This document shows positions 9,791 through 18,247 of a DNA stretch of 64,000 nt, piece by piece. The position numbers and the translations under genes were made by a program. The notes under the pieces were generated by a model that was not told the DNA's origin, did not search any database, and was given only the letters and a program-made list of their open reading frames with translations. The DNA is from an uncultured Parabacteroides sp. (GTDB lineage: Bacteria > Bacteroidota > Bacteroidia > Bacteroidales > Tannerellaceae), in the NCBI RefSeq assembly GCF_905196875.1, contig NZ_CAJJWO010000002.1, forward strand, positions 124,001 to 188,000, written 5' to 3'. The number at the start of each line of letters is the position of its first letter. The stretch's first letter is position 1.

Positions 9791-10678
9791 TTATTCTCTT
9801 CCGGGGTATTCGGCAATGAAGGTTTCGAAGCAACCACGGTCCTGGAGAGTGATGTAGCAGCGTCGATTATCCGGGCCTCCAAAGGTTATGTTCGAAGGTT
9901 TTTTGCCTTTTAGTTGTATCTCACGGATCAATTTACCTTTCGGGTTGATGATCGCAACGCTTCCTTTATCATAACGGCAAAGGTATAAGTTCCCTTTCAC
10001 ATCACAGCGGATACCGTCCATCCCGAAGCCTTCAAAGGTGTGGAAAAGCTTTTTATTTTTGAGCGTCCCGTCCGGTTTGATATCATAGACCCATACCTTT
10101 AGCTGGGCAGACTCGTTAACATATAGCTTCTTCCCGTCGGGACTTACATCGATGCCGTTGGTCGTTCCCATATTTCCTTCCAAAAGACTCGCTTTCCCAT
10201 CGGTTGTGATCAACCAGAGCTGTCCTTTTTTGTTGGGCCAGTCCGGATCGCTGGCATACAGGTTACCGTTGGGGGCCAGGGCGATGTCGTTGGGTTGGTT
10301 CATCTTCGGTTCATGGGCATATACACTGATTTCTTTGGTTTTCATATTTACCTTCAGGATATTGTGTCCGGTATAATCGGCAACCAGCATATTCCCTTCT
10401 TTATTGAACCGGATACCGTTACCTGTGGAACCTTCCGGCAGTGTCACGAAGCATTCGTGCGATCCGTCCGGATACACAATGCCGATCGTTCCTTCTTTGG
10501 CGTAATTCACGGCATACAGGTTTCCGGCCTTGTCGGTGGCTGGGCCTTCTATCCCGTTTGTAAAAGTACCTTCGGGCAACAGGTCGGTTGTCTCCCGTTG
10601 GGAGATTACTTGTGAGGTGGCTACCAGTGTGCTGCACAAGCAACCGATAATAAAGAGGAATATAGCAGGTGTTTTCAT
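9791..10678 (-). CDS. Exported SMP-30/gluconolactonase-like beta-propeller protein
   Basis: A 295-residue protein with an N-terminal signal peptide (hydrophobic stretch about 5-20), so periplasmic or outer-membrane facing. Repeating blocks such as GIEGPATDKAGNLYAVN, GIRFNKEGNMLVADY, PNDIALAPNGNLYASDPDW and GIDVSPDGKKLYVNES are the blades of an SMP-30/LRE six-bladed propeller. The Glu in GIEGP, the Asn in QPND and the Asp in SDPDW fit the family's metal site. Members hydrolyse sugar lactones, but the substrate here cannot be read. The start lies 11 bases after the trkH stop on the same strand, so it is probably the last gene of the dxs-trkA-trkH transcript. Confidence 0.8.
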   Translation of the reverse strand: MKTPAIFLFIIGCLCSTLVATSQVISQRETTDLLPEGTFTNGIEGPATDKAGNLYAVNYAKEGTIGIVYPDGSHECFVTLPEGSTGNGIRFNKEGNMLVADYTGHNILKVNMKTKEISVYAHEPKMNQPNDIALAPNGNLYASDPDWPNKKGQLWLITTDGKASLLEGNMGTTNGIDVSPDGKKLYVNESAQLKVWVYDIKPDGTLKNKKLFHTFEGFGMDGIRCDVKGNLYLCRYDKGSVAIINPKGKLIREIQLKGKKPSNITFGGPDNRRCYITLQDRGCFETFIAEYPGRE

Positions 10679-10689
10679 AATCTGTTATT

Positions 10690-12147
10690 TTATTGTTTCC
10701 AGAATCCGGGAACGAGTAAAGTCAATACTGTAAATATTTCTAGGCGGCCTGTCATCATCAGGAATGAAAGGAACCACTTGGATATGACAGGAACTTCGGA
10801 GAAGTTATCGACCGGACCCAGCTTTCCGAGTCCCGGTCCCACGTTACTTATGGCCGAAACGGCAGCTCCGATCGATTCCTCAAAGCCCAGTCCGTCAAGC
10901 ATCAGAACGATGCAGCTCACTACAATAAGAAGCATGTAGGCAACGGCAAAAGCCAGTACACGATGTACCACTTCGCCGGATACGATATGTGTATCCATCC
11001 GCACCGGAATAATGGCATGGGGATGGGTTTGTTTCTTGAACTCATTGAAGAGGTTTTTGGAAAGGATGGCGAACCGTCCTATTTTTAATCCTCCGCAGGT
11101 AGAACCGGCACAACCGCAAATAAACATAAGGATCAGGGCTATCATCCAGAAAAACGGCCCCCATGGAATATAGTTCTCTGTGGCAAATCCGCAGGTGGAG
11201 ACTAGAGTGACTACCTGGAATGAGGCTTTTCTGAACGCCGATAAGAAGTCAGTAGCAAACCCCTGGTACATTACCCAGGCTGTAGAAACGGCGATCATGA
11301 TTGCCACAAACCAGAAAAACCAGCGAAACTCTTCGTCATGGAACAGTTTCTTCACATTTCCGTTGAAGCAGAAGTAGATCAACGTCATGTTGGTTGCTCC
11401 GATAAACATAAATATGGAGATGACGTACTCTGTGTAAGCCGAATCCCAGTAAGCGATACTGGCATTTTTAGTGGAATACCCCCCCGTAGAGATCGCTGTC
11501 ATTGCATGGTTGACGGCATCGTATAAATCCATAGGACCTATCCATAACAGGCCGATCAGAAAGAGGGTGAGAAACAGATAGACACCCCAGAGCCTTTTGG
11601 CTACCTGGGTAACACGCGGACGGAACCGTTCGTGTGTAATTCCCGGCGTTTCCGCATTGAACATTTGGGTAGCTCCCCCGCCTAAGATAGGCATCAGGGC
11701 TACTGTAAATACGATCATACCGATACCTCCCTGCCACTGCGTAAGGCTTCGCCAGAACAGGACACCTTTCGGTAACGCTTCTATATCAGTCAGTATGGTA
11801 GAACCGGTGGTGGTAAATCCCGACATCGTTTCAAAAAATGCATCTGTTACATTGTCGATATAACCTCCCAGATAAAAAGGCAGCATGCCAAATAAAGAGA
11901 AAAGTATCCAGGTAAATGTTACGGTAAGCATCCCTTCACGTCGTCCTGCAGAATATTCGTTGGCACGGAAGCCGATTGCATAGAGTGTTACCCCTGTTCC
12001 GAACAGGATTCCACAGGAAAGCAATAAAGGATACAGATCGTTTCCTTTGTAGAGGAATGCAACGACTGCCGCCATCAGCATGAACAGCGTCTCGAGGATA
12101 CACATCATCCCCAGCATTTTTATTATGAAACGTACATTCAGTAACAT
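10690..12147 (-). CDS. trkH: Trk potassium uptake channel subunit TrkH
   Basis: Inner-membrane potassium translocating subunit that works with the NAD-binding TrkA ring encoded just upstream. The protein is about 485 residues with many membrane segments and the pore-loop repeats of the Trk/Ktr family, seen as SGFTTTGSTILTD, MTAISTGGYSTKN, STCGFATENY and AISNVGPGLG. The ATG at 12147 follows the trkA stop with one base between (TAG-T-ATG). A longer reading from 12201 would overlap trkA by 53 bases and add a poorly conserved extension, so it was not chosen. Confidence 0.95.
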   Translation of the reverse strand: MLLNVRFIIKMLGMMCILETLFMLMAAVVAFLYKGNDLYPLLLSCGILFGTGVTLYAIGFRANEYSAGRREGMLTVTFTWILFSLFGMLPFYLGGYIDNVTDAFFETMSGFTTTGSTILTDIEALPKGVLFWRSLTQWQGGIGMIVFTVALMPILGGGATQMFNAETPGITHERFRPRVTQVAKRLWGVYLFLTLFLIGLLWIGPMDLYDAVNHAMTAISTGGYSTKNASIAYWDSAYTEYVISIFMFIGATNMTLIYFCFNGNVKKLFHDEEFRWFFWFVAIMIAVSTAWVMYQGFATDFLSAFRKASFQVVTLVSTCGFATENYIPWGPFFWMIALILMFICGCAGSTCGGLKIGRFAILSKNLFNEFKKQTHPHAIIPVRMDTHIVSGEVVHRVLAFAVAYMLLIVVSCIVLMLDGLGFEESIGAAVSAISNVGPGLGKLGPVDNFSEVPVISKWFLSFLMMTGRLEIFTVLTLLVPGFWKQ

Positions 12148-12148
12148 A

Positions 12149-13486
12149 CTAATTAAAATAATCTTCCAGTTTACGCATGGCTGTTTCCAGACAGAAAACA
12201 ACTACGTGGTCGTAGGCTTGTATTTGGGTATCACCTTTGATCATCATTGGCTCCCCGTCTCGTATCAGTCCTCCCAGCGTCAGGTCTTTCGGCAGACGCA
12301 GGTCTTTTACCTGTTTACGTGTGATTTTCGAGTCGGGACGTGCCACTAACTCTGCCACATCGGCATTGGCGAATGTCAGGAACTTCACGTTCGACACATC
12401 GGCATCCAATAAAAACTGGTAGATATGGCTGGCCGCTATTAGTTTTTTGTTGATAACTGAACCGATATCCATATTTTCCGCCAGTGGAATATAGTCGATA
12501 TTTTCGATCTTGGCGACCGTTTTGAATACACCGAAACGTTTTGCTGCCAGACAGGCGAGTATGTTCGTACTCGAGTTATCTGTCAGGGCGACAAAGGCTT
12601 GTGCGTCTTTGATGCCTTCTTGTATAAGCAATTCGGTGTCGCGTCCGTCACCATTAATGATTAAAACATTGCTGGGAACCACTTCCGCTATGCGGTGACT
12701 TTTCTCTTTGTTGGTTTCCAGTATTTTTACACGTATATTATTCGGCAGATACTGACTGGTACGGATAGCGATGCGGCTTCCTCCCATGATAAATATCTTC
12801 TTCACTTCCGGATCTTTTTTGCCGGCATGTATCTGCACGTCTTTTATATGCTCTTTCGTGGTAGTAAAAAATACGATATCTCCTGGTAGGACATAGTCGG
12901 TACCACGTGGGATGATCGTTTCGTACTGCCGTTTGATGGCAACGATATGGTAGAGTTTCTGCTCGTTCAGCAATTCGGCCAATTGTTTATTTACCAGCCG
13001 TGAGTTTTCGCGAACCTTTACTCCGATCAGGATCAGGGCCCCCCCGAACAGCTCCCAATACTGGCGTGTCCAGGGACGGCGTACAGCATTCACTATTTCC
13101 TTGGCGGCAAGCATTTCCGGGTAGATCATTGAATGGATACCCAGTTTTTCGAACAGTTCTTTGTTTTTGGGTAAAAGATATTCGTAATTATTGATGCGGG
13201 CCAGTGTCTTGCGTGCCCCGAGTTTAGAGGCCAGGATACTGGCTGCTATATTTGTTGTCTCTTCAGGTGTAACGCTGACGAACAAGTCTGTCTTTTTTAT
13301 TCCGGCTTCTTCCAGGTCACGGATTGAAGTCGGGTTTCCTACCATCGGGAGGATCTCCATGTTGGAATTAGTGAAATTCAATCGCTCCTCACTCGGGTCC
13401 ATCAGGATAATATCCTGTTGTTCCTGCGATAACATCTTCGCGAGATGCGTACCCACTTCGCCTGCCCCGGCAATAATAATTTTCAT
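12149..13486 (-). CDS. trkA: Trk potassium uptake regulatory subunit TrkA
   Basis: Peripheral cytosolic subunit that binds NAD(H) and gates TrkH. In its 445 residues there are two RCK modules, each a Rossmann RCK-N followed by RCK-C. The first starts MKIIIAGAGEVGTHLAKML and the second near residue 229 with KKIFIMGGSRIAIR. The second glycine motif, GGSRIA, departs from the usual GxGxxG, as is common in the C-terminal half. It is packed between dxs (11 bases) and trkH (1 base), a tight operon in which the potassium genes travel with an isoprenoid gene. Confidence 0.95.
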   Translation of the reverse strand: MKIIIAGAGEVGTHLAKMLSQEQQDIILMDPSEERLNFTNSNMEILPMVGNPTSIRDLEEAGIKKTDLFVSVTPEETTNIAASILASKLGARKTLARINNYEYLLPKNKELFEKLGIHSMIYPEMLAAKEIVNAVRRPWTRQYWELFGGALILIGVKVRENSRLVNKQLAELLNEQKLYHIVAIKRQYETIIPRGTDYVLPGDIVFFTTTKEHIKDVQIHAGKKDPEVKKIFIMGGSRIAIRTSQYLPNNIRVKILETNKEKSHRIAEVVPSNVLIINGDGRDTELLIQEGIKDAQAFVALTDNSSTNILACLAAKRFGVFKTVAKIENIDYIPLAENMDIGSVINKKLIAASHIYQFLLDADVSNVKFLTFANADVAELVARPDSKITRKQVKDLRLPKDLTLGGLIRDGEPMMIKGDTQIQAYDHVVVFCLETAMRKLEDYFN

Positions 13487-13497
13487 GTTGTTATTAA

Positions 13498-15402
13498 TTA
13501 ATCGTTCACCATCTTTCTGATCTCTTCCGCGATACTATCGGCATTCAGGCCGCATAGCTTGTATAATTCGGGAATTGATCCGTGTTCAATGAATGAGTCG
13601 GGTATACCGATGCGTTTCACCCGCGGAGTATATCCGTTATCTGCCATGAATTCAAGTACGGCACTGCCTAAACCGCCTTGCACCACTCCATTTTCTACGG
13701 TGATGATGCGTTTGAACTTTTTGCCTACTTCATGTAATAACTCTTCGTCGATCGGTTTCAGATAAATCATGTCGTAGTGGGCAACCGATATGCCTTCACC
13801 CTTCATTTCACTGATGGCTTTTATTACTTCGTTTCCGATCGGACCCAAGGTCAGAACAGCTATGTCGTCTCCTTCGTTCAGTTTTTTTCCTTTGCCTATG
13901 GGCAGTACCTGCATCTTATTACGCCAATCCCTCATTTCTCCCTTACCCCGTGGATAACGGATCACGAACGTACCCGGAGCTTCCTTATATCCGGTGTACA
14001 TCAGGTTTCTCAGATCCAGTTCATTAAGGGGGGAGGCGATGGCCAGGTTCGGGATCGGGCGGAGATAAGCAAGATCGAACATTCCGTGATGTGTAGCTCC
14101 GTCTTCACCTACCAATCCGGCGCGGTCGAGGCAGATCACCATATGCAGTTTTTGCAGTGCCACATCATGGATCAGATTATCGTATGCACGTTGCATAAAC
14201 GACGAATATACATTACAGAAAGGAATCATTCCTTCTTTGGCCAGTCCGGCGGAGAAGGTCACTGAATGTCCTTCCGCAATCCCGACGTCGAATGCCCGCT
14301 TGGGGAATGCTTTCATCATATGGATCATCGAACTGCCTGTCGGCATGGCGGGGGTAATTCCCACGATCCGTTCGTCCTGTTCGGCCAGTTCTACCAGCGT
14401 ATGCCCGAAGACATCTTGATACAGTTGCGGTTCATCCAGATTATGTATGATGATGCGTTCGCCGGTTTCCTTGTTGAACTTGCCGGGGGCATGCCATTCG
14501 GTGGCAGACTCTTCAGCCGGTTTGAAACCTTTGCCTTTCTTCGTTTTGATATGTAGTAACTTAGGCCCTTGCAGGTCTTTTATATCGTTCAGCAACTTGA
14601 TCATGTAGTTTACATCATGTCCGTCTACCGGGCCGAAGTAACGAATGCTGAAACCTTCGAACAGGTTGTGTTGCTGTGTAAGTAATGCCTTCAGGCTGTT
14701 GTTGAAGCGGATGATATTCCCCCGGCGATCGTTGTTTATCAGCTTCATCTTTTTCAGGCCGCGATACACGTCGTAACGCATCTTGTTGTATGCCTGGCTG
14801 GTTGTGATATCTACCAGATACTGGCTCAATCCTCCCACACAGTTGTCGATAGCCATGTCGTTGTCGTTGAGGATGATCAGCAGGTTGTTGGGGTTGGCCG
14901 AGGCGTTGTTGAGTCCTTCGAAAGCAAGTCCTCCCGTCATAGCTCCGTCGCCTATTACGGCGATTACATGACGGTCTTTTTCTTCTTTCAATGCCGAAGC
15001 GACCGACATTCCCATAGCTGCCGAGATCGAGTTGGAGGCATGGCCCGCAATAAATGCGTCATAGGGGCTTTCTTCCGGGTTGGGGAAGCCGCTGATGCCT
15101 TTAAATTTACGAAGTGTATGGAATGCGTCCCTGCGTCCGGTCAGAATTTTATGTCCGTATGCCTGGTGGCCTACGTCCCAGACAATCCGGTCGTATGGGG
15201 TGTTGAATACGTAGTGAAGGGCGACGGTTAGTTCCACCGTTCCCAGGCTTGCTCCCAGGTGTCCGGGATTTTCTGAAAGTATATCTATAATGTATTGACG
15301 CAACTCTGCACATACTTCCCCCAACTTTTCCTGGGGCAACTTGCGTAAATCCTCCGGATAGTTAATGACGTTCAATATATGTTCATCCTTGCTCTCTGCC
15401 AT
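13498..15402 (-). CDS. dxs: 1-deoxy-D-xylulose-5-phosphate synthase
   Basis: Condenses pyruvate and glyceraldehyde 3-phosphate to DXP, the first step of the MEP isoprenoid pathway and a precursor for thiamine and pyridoxal; cytosolic and thiamine-diphosphate dependent. The 634 residues match the family. The thiamine-binding block reads GDGAMTGG with LNDNDMAI about 30 residues later, and the pyrimidine domain shows DVGIAEGHSVTFSAGLA and DRAGLVGEDGATHHG. The substrate-side motif WDVGHQAYGHKIL is near residue 75. It is the probable first gene of the dxs-trkA-trkH-SMP30 unit, with a TACATTTG box about 20 bases upstream of its ATG. Confidence 0.97.
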   Translation of the reverse strand: MAESKDEHILNVINYPEDLRKLPQEKLGEVCAELRQYIIDILSENPGHLGASLGTVELTVALHYVFNTPYDRIVWDVGHQAYGHKILTGRRDAFHTLRKFKGISGFPNPEESPYDAFIAGHASNSISAAMGMSVASALKEEKDRHVIAVIGDGAMTGGLAFEGLNNASANPNNLLIILNDNDMAIDNCVGGLSQYLVDITTSQAYNKMRYDVYRGLKKMKLINNDRRGNIIRFNNSLKALLTQQHNLFEGFSIRYFGPVDGHDVNYMIKLLNDIKDLQGPKLLHIKTKKGKGFKPAEESATEWHAPGKFNKETGERIIIHNLDEPQLYQDVFGHTLVELAEQDERIVGITPAMPTGSSMIHMMKAFPKRAFDVGIAEGHSVTFSAGLAKEGMIPFCNVYSSFMQRAYDNLIHDVALQKLHMVICLDRAGLVGEDGATHHGMFDLAYLRPIPNLAIASPLNELDLRNLMYTGYKEAPGTFVIRYPRGKGEMRDWRNKMQVLPIGKGKKLNEGDDIAVLTLGPIGNEVIKAISEMKGEGISVAHYDMIYLKPIDEELLHEVGKKFKRIITVENGVVQGGLGSAVLEFMADNGYTPRVKRIGIPDSFIEHGSIPELYKLCGLNADSIAEEIRKMVND

Positions 15403-15419
15403 ATCTGCTAATTTTGTGG

Positions 15420-15427
15420 CAAATGTA
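15420..15427 (-). promoter_or_regulatory. -7 box of dxs
   Basis: TACATTTG on the minus strand, 18 bases before the dxs ATG, matches TAnnTTTG and would give a leader of about 10-12 bases. Confidence 0.5.
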
Positions 15428-15550
15428 AAGAATTAACGGCACATAAAATAGTTTTAGCCGCGCATTTCTTTGGCGGAGTAATTCTTTGTCTTAAGAAATA
15501 AGCTACTGTTTGTATCTGTTGCCCGGTTTTAAGTGCAGATGCAAACCTCA

Positions 15551-15654
15551 TCTATTATTCGTCCGACAGCTGTTGTATATTCGTCTGACATTTGTTGTGT
15601 ATTCGTCCGGCTGTTGTAGGTCACATATATAACAGCTGTCGGACGAATAGTGGA
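15551..15654. repeat. Three 22-bp direct repeats plus one inverted copy
   Basis: Direct units start at 15557, 15579 and 15601, exactly 22 bases apart, each beginning ATTCGTCYG; the third lacks two bases. An inverted copy ends at 15648. Bases 15557-15574 and 15631-15648 are perfect 18-bp inverted repeats, and with wobble pairs the stem extends to 15551-15580/15625-15654. It lies between a small secreted-protein gene and dxs. No T-run follows, so it is not a classic terminator. Confidence 0.9.
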
Positions 15655-15680
15655 TGGGGTAAGAAGAACTCGTAGTGGGG

Positions 15681-16004
15681 TTATTCGAAATATCCGTGTT
15701 CTTTCACCACATTCCCCTTGTCGTCGAAATAGACTTTCAGCCCTTTCTGTTCGCGGGTCATCAATACCACTTTGTATTTTACAAATGTACTGTTGTTTGA
15801 AACATAAACAGACTTTATCAGGCAGTCCTGATATGCTTTGTTCACTCCCTCCTGTAAGATTTGGGGGATTTCTGCGATGTCGATTTCATAAAACTTATCT
15901 GTATTCTCTGTTTGTGCATCGTTACCTGGTGTGTTTTGAGCCTGGATCTCTGATGTACATGCGGCGCTTATGGCAATCATTGCCATTAAAATAATCTTTT
16001 TCAT
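15681..16004 (-). CDS. Small secreted protein of unknown function
   Basis: A 107-residue protein with a signal peptide (MKKIILMAMIAISAACTSEIQAQ). The region around Cys16 could be either a lipobox (ISAAC) or the end of a standard signal peptide cut after AQA/QAQ. The mature part is about 80 residues with an alpha/beta pattern ending VYFDDKGNVVKEHGYFE, reminiscent of small periplasmic PepSY-like or BLIP-like folds, but I do not recognise a family. It is divergent from znuA across about 350 bases, and its 3' end abuts the 22-bp repeat cluster. Confidence 0.65.
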   Translation of the reverse strand: MKKIILMAMIAISAACTSEIQAQNTPGNDAQTENTDKFYEIDIAEIPQILQEGVNKAYQDCLIKSVYVSNNSTFVKYKVVLMTREQKGLKVYFDDKGNVVKEHGYFE

Positions 16005-16299
16005 ACTTTCTTTTTTACCTTAAAAACCTAAAACCTAAATTTACCTATTGCCCTGTATTTATCAATATTCGTGCCAAAAAACGATCGGTGAAGCCCAACA
16101 TTGGGTAACTTGCTGTAAACAGGCTGTTTGTTTCTTTATTTATGCCTTGGGGGTTAAATACGAAAAATGACTCCGGGGATCGGGAATGGGGAATTTTTCC
16201 ATGCTCCGTTGTGTAATTCTACAAAAGGTATTCATAAACTATCCTTCTTCTCTGATTGTTTATCTTTTTACACTCCGGTAGCCGTGTTAAAAAAAATGC
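16005..16299. other. Intergenic stretch with no clear feature
   Basis: AT-rich spacer between two divergent genes. I looked for TAnnTTTG boxes facing the small secreted gene, for a Zur-type palindrome and for a riboswitch, and saw none that I could support. Confidence 0.5.
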
Positions 16300-16307
16300 T
16301 ACCTTTG
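16300..16307 (+). promoter_or_regulatory. -7 box of the znuA operon
   Basis: TACCTTTG is a perfect TAnnTTTG match, 52 bases before the znuA ATG. A Zur/Fur-like operator around it is not obvious by eye. Confidence 0.6.
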
Positions 16308-16359
16308 TGAACTTGAAATTAATGAACGATCCCGATATATAATTACAGTGATAATCAGC

Positions 16360-17283
16360 ATGAAACAAACGAGTATAATAATCACTTTTCTCTCTATACT
16401 TCTATTGACAGCCTGTGTAAACAAGCAGACGGAAGGAAACATAGTAACTGTAACGATCGAACCCCAACGTTATTTTGCGGAGAAGATTGCGGGGGATAAA
16501 TTCAAGATAAACTGTGTGGTTCCCGCCGGGCAAAGTCCTGAAACATACGATCCTACCCCTCAACAAATGATACAGGTAGGGAAAAGTATCGCTTACCTGC
16601 GTATCGGGCCTATCGGTTTCGAACAGGCATGGATGGATAAGATACGTGAGAATAATCCTAAACTGGAAATATTCGATACTTCCGAAGGAATGAAGTTGCT
16701 GACCGATACGGAAGAAGACAGCCATGTGCACGATCATGCCGGTCACGATCACGATGCCCATGCCGGAGGGGCCGCTCATCACCATCATCATGGAGGAGTG
16801 GATCCGCATATCTGGAGTTCCGTCACCGGTGCTAAAGTCGTAGCCTGGAACACGCTGAATGCTTTTATCGCATTAGATCCCGATAACACGGAATACTTCT
16901 GGAAGAATTATAATGAATTAGTGGATCAAATAGACAAAACGGAAACGGAGATCAATCAACTGCTCGATCCGCTGACCGACCGTACTTTTATCATCTATCA
17001 CCCGGCTTTGACCTATTTTGCCAACGAATTCAACCTGACACAGCTGTGTATAGAAATGGATGGCAAAGAACCTTCGCCGGCCCAACTGAAGATGTTGGTA
17101 GAAAATGCCCGGGAGAATAACGCCCGTGTTGTCTTTATCCAACAGGAATTCGATCAAAAAAATGCAGAACTGATAGCCAAGGAGACCGGATGTAAACTGA
17201 CCGTGATTAATCCGTTGGCTTATGACTGGTCGAAAGAAATGATTCATATTGCAAAAGCATTGGCAGATGGACAAACTCATTGA
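16360..17283 (+). CDS. znuA: Zinc ABC transporter substrate-binding lipoprotein
   Basis: Captures Zn(II) in the periplasm for an ABC importer. The lipoprotein signal reads LLLTAC with lipidated Cys19, counting from the ATG; an in-frame GTG 12 bases earlier is less likely. Cluster A-1 features include the metal-site region GQSPETYDPTPQQM and, near residues 123-147, a His/Asp-rich loop (HVHDHAGHDHDAHAGG then HHHHH), the hallmark of zinc-specific members. VDPHIWSS, IYHPALTYFANEF and QQEFDQKNAELIAKETG complete the fold. The znuC start overlaps its last 17 bases. No membrane permease follows. Confidence 0.93.
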   Translation: MKQTSIIITFLSILLLTACVNKQTEGNIVTVTIEPQRYFAEKIAGDKFKINCVVPAGQSPETYDPTPQQMIQVGKSIAYLRIGPIGFEQAWMDKIRENNPKLEIFDTSEGMKLLTDTEEDSHVHDHAGHDHDAHAGGAAHHHHHGGVDPHIWSSVTGAKVVAWNTLNAFIALDPDNTEYFWKNYNELVDQIDKTETEINQLLDPLTDRTFIIYHPALTYFANEFNLTQLCIEMDGKEPSPAQLKMLVENARENNARVVFIQQEFDQKNAELIAKETGCKLTVINPLAYDWSKEMIHIAKALADGQTH

Positions 17284-18025
17284 AATAGATAAAATAACAG
17301 CAGCCTACGGGAATAAGGTTGTACTGAAAGATGTCTCCCTGACGGTATGGAAAGACGATTTCCTCGGAATTATCGGGCCTAACGGCGGCGGAAAGACTAC
17401 TTTATTGAAGGTGATACTCGGATTGCTTCAGCCGGTATCGGGCTCTATCCGTTTTTATCAGGATGGTGTGCCTGTATCTTCTCTCCGCATCGGTTATCTT
17501 CCCCAGTTGAATAATATTGACCGGAAGTTTCCAATCTCGGTATGGGAGGTGATTGCATCGGGACTGGCAGCCGAAAAGCCTCGTTTCCGTTCGTATACGG
17601 AAGTGCAGAAGCAACGCATCCATGAAGTGATCCGGCAGATGGGACTCGAAGAACTTCATACACGTTCGATCGGTGAGTTGTCGGGCGGACAGCTGCAACG
17701 TGTCCTGTTGGGACGTTCGATCGTGTCGCGTCCGCAGTTGTTGATCCTGGACGAGCCGAACTCGTATGTCGACAAGCGGTTCGAGTCGCGCTTCTACAAG
17801 CTGCTGGAGGAGATCAATAAGGAGAGTGCGATCATTCTTGTTTCGCACGATATCGGTACCGTTCTGGCAATGGTAAAGAATATAGCCTGCGTAAACGAAA
17901 CATCGCATTATCATTCCGGCGTGGATGTCACTGAAGAGTGGCTGGGCGAGAAATATGCCTGTCCGATCGAATTGATCGGACACGGTAACCTGCCGCACCG
18001 GGTATTGAAAACACACGAACATTAA
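17267..18025 (+). CDS. znuC: Zinc/metal ABC transporter ATP-binding protein
   Basis: Cytosolic ATPase of a ZnuABC-type importer, about 252 residues. Walker A is GPNGGGKTTLLK near residue 41, the Q-loop region is GYLPQLNNIDRKFP, the signature is LSGGQLQRVLLGRS, Walker B is LLILDEPNSYVD and the switch His is in LVSHDIGTV. The ATG at 17267 overlaps the end of znuA, suggesting translational coupling; an earlier TTG was rejected. The C-terminus is mildly His-rich (HGNLPHRVLKTHEH). It needs a permease that is not encoded beside it. Confidence 0.9.
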   Translation: MDKLIEIDKITAAYGNKVVLKDVSLTVWKDDFLGIIGPNGGGKTTLLKVILGLLQPVSGSIRFYQDGVPVSSLRIGYLPQLNNIDRKFPISVWEVIASGLAAEKPRFRSYTEVQKQRIHEVIRQMGLEELHTRSIGELSGGQLQRVLLGRSIVSRPQLLILDEPNSYVDKRFESRFYKLLEEINKESAIILVSHDIGTVLAMVKNIACVNETSHYHSGVDVTEEWLGEKYACPIELIGHGNLPHRVLKTHEH

Positions 18026-18037
18026 TTCTCTTTTTCC

Positions 18038-18244
18038 ATGTCACACCCACTTTGTTTAATCTCATTGCCGGAAATCGGCGTTATCGTTGGCATTGCAGTA
18101 ATTCTGTTCGGTTGTAAGGCTGTTTCACAGAACCCTTTTATCAGCCGGGGACAGAAGATTGTCTGGATATTGATTATTGTCGTACTCAACTGGATCGGCT
18201 TGTTGTGGTACTATTATACTTATTATATGAAGAATAAAGACTGA
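18038..18244 (+). CDS. Small two-helix membrane protein, PLDc_N-like
   Basis: A 68-residue integral membrane protein with hydrophobic segments at about 8-27 and 40-60. The second has the WILIIVVLNWIGLLWYYYTY pattern of the phospholipase-D N-terminal (PLDc_N) membrane domain family, whose function is unknown. It lies 12 bases after znuC and 3 bases before the epimerase gene, so it is probably cotranscribed. It is far too short to be the missing zinc permease. Confidence 0.6.
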   Translation: MSHPLCLISLPEIGVIVGIAVILFGCKAVSQNPFISRGQKIVWILIIVVLNWIGLLWYYYTYYMKNKD

Positions 18245-18247
18245 TAT

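Noticed and set aside
12148..12201. Longer N-terminus of TrkH
   Set aside because: It would overlap trkA by 53 bases; an ATG one base after the trkA stop gives the normal TrkH length.
18038..18244. Missing zinc permease
   Set aside because: Only 68 residues and two helices; ABC-3 permeases need about 260 residues and eight or more helices.
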